Shown here: one piece after another, positions 52,401 to 61,400 of the stretch
Layout of the letters: the number at the start of each line of letters is the position of its first letter
Numbering within the stretch: the first letter of the stretch is position 1
Program-made: the position numbers and the translations under genes
Notes under the pieces: model-generated
The model's database searches: none
Told to the model about the DNA's origin: nothing
The model's input: the letters and a program-made list of their open reading frames with translations, nothing else
Origin: Patiria pectinifera
Taxonomy: Eukaryota > Echinodermata > Asteroidea > Valvatida > Asterinidae
DNA: 64,000 nucleotides
NCBI GenBank assembly: GCA_029964075.1
Contig: CM057149.1
Coordinates: forward strand, 20,846,197 to 20,910,196
Direction of reading: 5' to 3'

Positions 52401-55400
52401 GAATCATACGCTTACGAAACTATACTGGCCGGAAAAACTAAAAATTTCAAATGTCCCGCGCTGTGAATTTGTCGACCATCTCCCACAATGCACTGTGAAA
52501 CATGAACTCTCTGTGGCCAACTCATGGTGGCGCACTGCATTGTGAAACGCCCGAATTGTTACATGGTTGCGTTTTAACAGCAACAGCTAATGAACATTTT
52601 CCCAAAAAAATGTCACTTAAATATCCCATCTTCTTCTTTTTTGTGCGTGGCACTGTTGGGGGGGCAGAGGACGGGTGGGGGAAGGGAGGGGTGGGGAAGG
52701 TTTTAAAATTGTGTAAGATAATGCATCTCCTGACCTGTTCTTCAAATATCCTGGCTAGTGTTGCACAGTCGGTTTTCTTGATGAATTTGACCACTTCGCT
52801 GATGGTCCACTTGAGCGGATTGGACGTCAGATGAAGCCGGTCATCTGGTTTGTTGTTTGTTAACAATGCCTGGAGAGAAGAAGAAATTGACATCACATTA
52901 AATCCAGAGTCCATCATTTGCAATTATCCAAAAAGTAACTGGCGTAATTATTGTTGACAAACATACTTGGTTGAAAGATAGTAAGGGGACTAAACTCCAT
53001 GTGAAATTATTCTTTTCTGGCAAGCTGCCATTTTGAAGAAATCAACCAAAGAATACCTTTCCAACGGTGCGTCTTAATTTCCAAGCCTTGGTACAATGCA
53101 CACGCATGCGCGGCTGCTATAATTCGTCGGATCGGTGCACGACATCGCGTAGCTGCAATGAGAACGTGTCTCAGACACTGAATTCAGGCCCAATTCAAAA
53201 CATGATTCAGCAACTTTTGATTTGAAATCGAGATCCTAGAATGCTGTTTATCTCAAAATATACAGCTGAAGCAGAGCTGAAACTTCATCAGGTTAGTTGT
53301 TCAGCACCCTTCTTTAGATTTTGAGCACTTTTGTTGATTCAAAACGAACAAAATGCACAAATTACAAATGATGGACTGTACCTTTAAAGAATGTGTCCTG
53401 AATTTACAAAATCTCATCTAAGATGTAACGGGGACAAGAAAAATTTGGACCCCACATTTATGGACTGATCCACATATTAACCCATTAGTACCCGCACTGT
53501 ATTTATTCACAGAGGAATCCATAAAAGTATAGAGTGCTCTTGCGAATTCAGCAGGTATGGAACATTACAGGGACTGGTTAAATATACCAACATCGTAAAA
53601 TTGTAAATATAGGCCTATTTGTAAAAAGATAAATTGCAAGCTCCTTAATAAAATAGAACAGTTTTAGAACACAGCTGCTACTGAAAGCATAATCTATTTG
53701 TAATGATTCAAAAATGGTCCAAAAAACGTGTACACTATAATCTTCATAAATGTGGGGCTGATAGGGGAAATATATTTGGGGGAATTGTGCCTTTGATGAT
53801 ACCGGTACAAGCATGGCATTTGGCACACAGTCAGTGTACATGAAGGGAATGTACATTATTGGCTTTTGCTGTAATTTTCAAAAAAGAACTATTTGAGGGG
53901 TTAGTATAATAGGTCAAATATTGTTACACTGACAAGTTTAAAGTTTTGTGTTCGAAAATGCTGGAAAAACCAAGAAAAACAAAAATGTTCAAGTAGTCTG
54001 GTTCCCTGACTCTACTAAAGATGAAATGAATCAATCTAAAGATGCCGGAAAATTGTAAGGTAAGGGAACCAGTCTAGCTGGCCTGCACCCGTTCATGAAC
54101 AAGTAACCAATAGCAAACGAAATTTCGACTGAAAAAAAATATGGTGAATTTGGAGCAGTAGTTGAAAAATAGTTAGGTTGGAATTTTTTTTACAAAATAC
54201 CACTTTTCTTGAAAATGACTTCACACCAGGTGCCATAATTTTACAGGATGCTTTAGACTTTCATTTACCGACATCTTAGTAATCTATTTCGTAAAAATTT
54301 GGTAGTTTTGTTTTCCAATGTTTGCAAATGTTGCGTATTCCTTTTAAGAAAGATGTTTGGCTATAGGGCTATTGCAGATTTGTCCTATAGGTAGAATAAC
54401 AAGCAATTTTCAAAATGGCTGCCATTGCTCGTTATTCTACCTCACAAATCTGCGATGGCCCTATAGCCAGATATCTTTCTCATGACATACTCTGACTGTG
54501 TGCCAAATGCTATGCTTGTATCATCAAACTCAAAGGCACAATCCCGTCACCTATCTGCCGTGCTATAAGATTTAATGGTTAAAATACAAACTTGCATGGG
54601 TAGAAAAAAATGTTAAATGTTCCGTCTGAAATAGTATTCTTTTGAAATAAAACCTGGGATTTCAGGTATAAATCCACATAGAAATTACAGTGTAATCTTA
54701 ATTTAAGGTCAGCTTATTAATAAACAAGCAAGGGTACAAGAAATCATTCTATTAGTATTCAAATAGTGTTCTGTTCTAGGAAAAGGGATCACACACATGT
54801 TTTTTTAAATTGAGAAGACTTGCCGCAGACTGTAGGATTTCTATATAGAAGTTCCCAAAGCCTAGCTTTTAAAGCAATCAGTATGCAAATTTGAATTTGA
54901 AAATTTGTTCAGGTAAGATACCTCCCTAAAATGCACAATTTCTTGCAAAATCATTGTCATCATTGATGAAGAAATGATTTTTAAGTACAATTTCTCATTG
55001 AATGTTTAAATGCAAGTAGCTGTGACGGCGATTTATCAATTTAAGATCACCCCAAATCTCAATGTACACACACACAAAATTGGCCAGAGGCTACTGATAG
55101 AATTTCATTACGCGATTTTACAATTGAACAATATCCCATTTAATAATATGTAAAGCACCACAAATGCTACGGTATTTTTTTCAGCAGTGTGCTGCCATTT
55201 CGGGCTTACTGGTCAATTTGTTTGTTTTTCTGATAGTTTAAGACAAACTGACCTTTAGGACTTGTTTAAAAACATATTTTGTTCTTGCTGCTCACACCCA
55301 AGTCAACAATTAATTTTATCACTGTGGACAATGACTTAATTTGCACAAACACATTGGCCTTTAGATAGAATCCTAAATAAACACTATACTGCACTAAGCC

Positions 55401-58400
55401 TTGCATCTAACCGCAAATAATAGTCGATTCGCTTCTTCAAGATATCTTGATTATCACACGGAAACTTACAAAACAACCTGCTCATCTAAATGTCAAGTCT
55501 AAAAAAAAAGATAAAAAAAAGAAATAAAATAAAAACACTAAATGGACTTGTTATTCGATCTTCAGTAATCTAGCTATAAAGATTGAATCAGTCATCTGAT
55601 AGTTTAACACGAGACCTCCTGAGGCAGAATCCACTTTTCTTGGAGGAGAATGATTTTCACCTCTTTATTCTTGTGGAGTATCTAATGCACATGTAGGTCA
55701 GGCAACCGATAGGTATCATCTATGCCAGAGGCTTGATAAAAGGCAGGAACTGAGGAAAGATTTGGCTGAATTGTAGCGGATGCAGGTTTAAGATTTCTAT
55801 CCTAGAATTTCCAGGCATACAATTTATACCCTTGCCAAGGTTTCTATTCTGTATCTTTTATTTAAAAACCTCAATAGCTTTGCTTTTATTTCAATGTACC
55901 TCTCTCTTTGGCGCTTCTCAGAACTATAAACAGTTTGGGAACTAAAAACCCGAATGTAGCTTGACAGAATCTCAAAAATGAAAGCGACTTTGAAATTCTA
56001 TCCCGTTTTGCATAATGGAAAATGAAAGGATGCCTGGTGAGAAAATTGAAGAAAAAAAAGAAGTCATTCGCAAAGTTATTTTTCATTTCTGTGAAATTTA
56101 AACACCCCCCCACAAAAAACCAAGGTCTGACTGCCATAAAAGACATTTTGTGTGCTGTGCCAATTCTTGTTAGATAAAAGGAAATCTTGTATTTTTACTG
56201 GTTTAAAGTATGTCTGAAATAAATTCATGGCCAATATATGAACAGACACCGAGACAAGATCGGCACAAAATCTGGCACTATGATTTGTGCGAAATAATTT
56301 TTACAGATCAACTAACAGATTATAAAGCATTTTTTGTGTTCAAGTGGCTGTGGCACCGAAGTCCCCACATAAAGATGACATCACTGCTCATAAATATTGA
56401 AATTCACATTAGTATTAAAATTCCAAAATGCCTAAGAAGTACCATTTGACATGGCAATGCTTGGCCTGAAAAAAGAAACTACATGGGCTACAAATTGGCC
56501 TATTAAAAATAAAGTATGCTTCAAATAAACCCATCACAAACGAAAAACTATAAAGAAATCTGGCACTTGCACAATTTTTGTTAAAAATAAAAACATTGCC
56601 ACTTAGTGTGAAATTTGAGTTGCACTTTATGCATGTGTGCAAACATCTATACCTAACCCTCCCTCCTGCCTACAAAACCCAACAAAACAGGGCTTACAAA
56701 TACTCAGCAAATGCACTTTAACACGTTGACTGCCGACAAAACTTTTACAGGGCGCCCCCCTTTAACAAGCGATGTACGTATGCGCGCATATTGGTACTTA
56801 CTAAAAAACAATAATTTGATAATTTAAACGTTCTCATCTGATAGATTTTTATTCCCAAACTGCAAGCAGCTAAATTTATTGCATTTTCAGTGACATAGGC
56901 CTACGCATATTCAGTTTACAATACAAAAGCCTTTGATTTACTACGAACATACTCGTAGTGGCCAAATCCGGTACGCCTGTCACTATGAATATATTTATAG
57001 TCGGCAGGCAAAATGTTATTAACTTATTTGAGTGTTTACGGTCACAAGAGGGCGCTGTTGTTATAATGAGGAAATGGAGCTTTGCTATGGATAACTTTAT
57101 GGAATGTGCGCTATCCAATGGTGTATCTTGTAGGTGGGGGCTTGGCACAATATTTCCAAATTAATGTCCAAACATGCAGTACATGCTGAAAATACATTTG
57201 ATAAAAAAGATATATCCATTTGATAAAAGTGAAAGAGTGAAACTGTTTTGAAAACTTATAGAAGATACACAGTATAACAGCTGTTTCGTAACAATATTAA
57301 TCACTTTATTGTATGTTCTTAAAATAAGGGAATAAACTTGGCTGGTTTTACCGGCTAGGGGCCTGGTCGCGGATAATGGCCCAAGCTGAAGTCAAAATAA
57401 GTAACAAACTACAAAATTCCAACGATTTCGTTCAACAATTACTGCATGTTTTGTGAAACTCCCCTCTGGCCATGAGCATGGAAAGTGCCTCTCGTACTTC
57501 GTGCTAAAATCTCCTTATATGCGCGATGGTGCGCAGAACGTAGAGGTGTTTTACTGGCGGTTTAAAACCAACCATGTGATGGGCTCTTGACCAATAGGAA
57601 TGGGTAAACGGTCTCAGGTATTTATGAAATGTGTTTATCTTTGTTACTGATGGCGGCCCCTTAACGTGGCGCGCCCCCCAATTTGTTTTGCTACCCGTAG
57701 CCTTTCTGTAGAGCAAAACTGTTTAGAAGAAATTTCACAATCAGTCAAGTTCATCAAGTTCTAAACACTACATACATAATATTACCATTACATTTTACCC
57801 ATTAACTTTATTAGAAAACTTTATTTTGGCGTGAATTTTTTTTTTTTTCAAGTGCAAAGTGAAAAGGGCTCCAAAAAATAAAAAAATATAATAATTTTCT
57901 GACATCTGGCTGGGTATGTAAGTAGAGATATATAACAGCCATCGATACTGACACTGGGTAAGCAGGAGAGGGAGGAATTCTTTTCTTTTTTTTTGGATTT
58001 TTGAAAACGAACTATTTATCTAACCAGTTTGAGTCGAACACACACTGGCTGTTTTTGTACACAGGCACAGTTGACGGGTTAAGACGTCAAGATTGCCTCG
58101 ACTCGCCTCCAGGTGACGTCTAAACACGCTAATCCCTCGTACCTTTTGTACACACACACACAAGGTCCTTGAAGTTTGTGGAGGCGGACAGTGTGTTGAT
58201 CCTGAATTGGCCGTTGTGCAGTTTTGGAACATATGAGGTTTCGGCAAGAAACATCGTACAAATACTGTTGAAATGACTCTTGCGAATCAGTATTTGTGAC
58301 GTATATCAGAAGTTGGCCGGTAAATTTTGCCTTTTGCGAAAATCCAAATTGTTCGGCAAAAATAATCCCGGCGCGAAGTGGTTATTCCAGACATTTCCCT

Positions 58401-61400
58401 TAAAGCAAATCTACTTTGTCAAGAGGAACAGAAACACCACTCACTTTGGTCTTTGGCTTGTTGTGGTTGACGGTGGAATTATTCTCTATTGGTTTCTTCT
58501 CCTTCTCAACTTTCTTCTGAGCTCGGTTGGGGTTCAGTATTGCAGCAAACGTCTTCAGCTTTGTGCCTCTCTCTCGGTGCGGTAGTATCAGCTTGGGTGG
58601 CAGTGGATGGATCTGACAATGTTAACGCAAGGTGTTCTTGTTAAAGATTAGCTATTTGGGTTTGCAGGCAGCAACATCAAATGAAAGAAGATTCTGGGAT
58701 CAACTTGTAATGGGTGAGCTTCAAGAGAGCTGGGAACCAAATTTTTTTCAAAGCATACTCTGTCCAGTTTTAGTTTATTGATGTTAACAGATTACATCTT
58801 TTGTCATTAATTAAATAGTAAGTAAGTAAATTCTATCAAGAGCCAATGTGGCCCATCAGGCCGGTCTTCATCTCCGGTGTTACTCCCCAGCTAATGTCGG
58901 TACCCATTTATACTCCTGGGTGGAGAGAGGCAAGTGGGGGTGATAGTAAATAAGTAAATTCTATCAAGAGCCAATGTTGCCCATCAGGCCGGTCTTTATC
59001 TCCGGTGTTACTCCCCAGCTAATGTCGGTACCCATTTATACTCCTGGGTGGAGAGAGGCAAGTGGGGGTGAAGTGGCTTGCCCAAGGACACAACTTATGG
59101 CCAGTGACTGGATTCGAACCCCTGACCATCTGATCATGAGTCACAAACCCTAAACACTAGGCCACACTCCCCCACTCTGTCTATCTAGAGTGGGAGGATG
59201 ACAAAAATTCATGTGATTTTCAAGTCGTTGGAAAATCGTCCGGCACTATTTATGACAAATTGTTCACTCTCAGCAGTTTGTACTTTGGGCCCTAATTAAC
59301 TGTGCTTCCGTGAAATGATGACCGTTGGAAAGATAGATTTTAATTGATCACACAACTACAAGTGAAAGACTTGTGGTTTTTATGAAATCAACACAGTAAT
59401 CAGAGATGAAACTGGCATATGGCAAAAAAAATCGGAAAATAGGCCGAACAAAAATATGTTTCCGAAATCTGGGCCGCCCTGCAGTTAAACACATGTACAT
59501 GCATGTACAATACACTTCATGCCCAATTTCCGTACACCAACTCCTGCTTTATCATTTTCGATTCAAACAAAATTTTACGATGAAAACAAAAAGGTCAGTG
59601 TTTTCATTGCATAAAAAGCCTGAATTACCGTTAGAGAATGGAGTCATCAACAAAGAAGTTCACTTCTTTATTTGAGAAAGTCGAGGAAAAAGTCCGAAAG
59701 ACAACGGCACCGTTCATGGTGCTTCCATCATGTCCATGATTCAACCACACAACTCCACTACTCCACTTGCATTCGTACGTGGGGAAAAAATCAGGCATTA
59801 TCGTCTTTTTCTTCCAACAAATGCCAGTAAAATGTTTCGCTAATGCTTTCTTCGCTATCCTCGAGATAATCAGCATGATTTTTAAAGCATTGCACTTTGT
59901 TCAACTAAATCTGAAACCTCGGAAAATCGCACAACATAATGATTTTATCCACTGGATCGTTCACAAGGCTACCCGTTCCCCCACGGCCATGTGCTAGCGC
60001 CGTACGGTGCGGTACGTACGCTGGTACCGTTGCATATCTTCTTTGTACAGTACATATGCACGTACGTGCGACACAGTGATTTTTTCCATGTCACCTGTCA
60101 ATGTTTAAAACATTGACAGGTGACCTTTTGTCCAGCCGGAAAAGGCTCCGATCAGTGTTATGGCCTGTGTTTCTACCGTTGAAACACTCCAATAACGACT
60201 GGTGAAAGAGATTAAAACTACGGTCGCGATGATTTTAACGTGCCACTTCCATGGACTCTTTATTGAATTTTCTTCGAAATTATGATTGAAATAAAATGAC
60301 ATTTTGTGAAAAAATCGTTACAAAATCAAATTTTGTGGGACACATTGTAAGAAAATCAGAAATTCATTGGAAAATTCAAAAAGTCGGATTTCTGATTAAA
60401 ATCAGAAAAGTTTTATCTCTGAGAAATGAATTTCTAGATACGAAATTTGGTCCACAAAAATTGAACCACTGGTGTAATTGTTCAATTCCAATCAATTCCA
60501 ATTTCAAAACAATCACTTTTTCAAAAACATGGCCTGTAAAGCATGCGCTTGTCATTGTTTTAAAGGTCCCCACACCTTTTTTTATGTTTCAGTTCAATTA
60601 ATATCTGGGGATGGGGGAATGATTCTATAGCCCATTCCAAACAATAGAGGGATATATCCCCCAGGATTTCCTACACCCATGCAACCCAACACTTAGAGCC
60701 TCACCTTTTTTCTCTTAGCCGACTGCAGCAGTGCGTGCGCCACCGTCTGAGACGTGGTGTTCTTCTTCACCCCACCCATGCCACCTCCTCCCCCTCCCCC
60801 TCTGCCCATCTCTTGTTTCCTCCCATCCTCCATCTCCCCATCCTCTTCGTTTCCGTCTGGTTCCCCGTCTTCTTGGGACAGGATGTGCTTCTTGCGGTGG
60901 ACGAACGGCTTGCGCCTCTTGCGTCGCTTGCTGCCCCTGCGGACCGGGGGCAGGAGGGGTTTGACTGGGTTCTTCCTGCCCGGCGGCCGGCCGATGTGGT
61001 GGAATTTCCTCTTCTTGCCATACTGGTAAGCTGTGGGATGAAATATAGAAAAAAGTTAAATGAGTGGGGTTACTGTAAGAGAAGGGTCTTTTACCCTTTT
61101 GGAAATTACACTTCTCTGCTCTCCTTCGGACCACTGCCGTAACTTGATCCAATTTCATGAATGTGAATGTTTTGTAAACCTGTTGTGGGAGTGACTGAAA
61201 GGAACACCCATTTGTGGGTGCAGGTAGGATATGGCACACAAGTTGTATTCAATAACATCTGCCAGTGTTGCAGGTCGTATCCAGCACAAGTCCAGTCAAA
61301 CGTAAATCACAAGTCCAGTCACAAGTGACACATGATCAACAAAAGGCATGCTTTCGTCATAATTTATTTGAATAGCTTGTGACTTAAGACTTACGGACTT

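Noticed and set aside
58079..58261. Possible extra SFMBT exon ending in GTACGAG
   Set aside because: The exons on either side (58445-58612 and 52735-52869) already join in phase 0, and the peptide does not resemble SFMBT.
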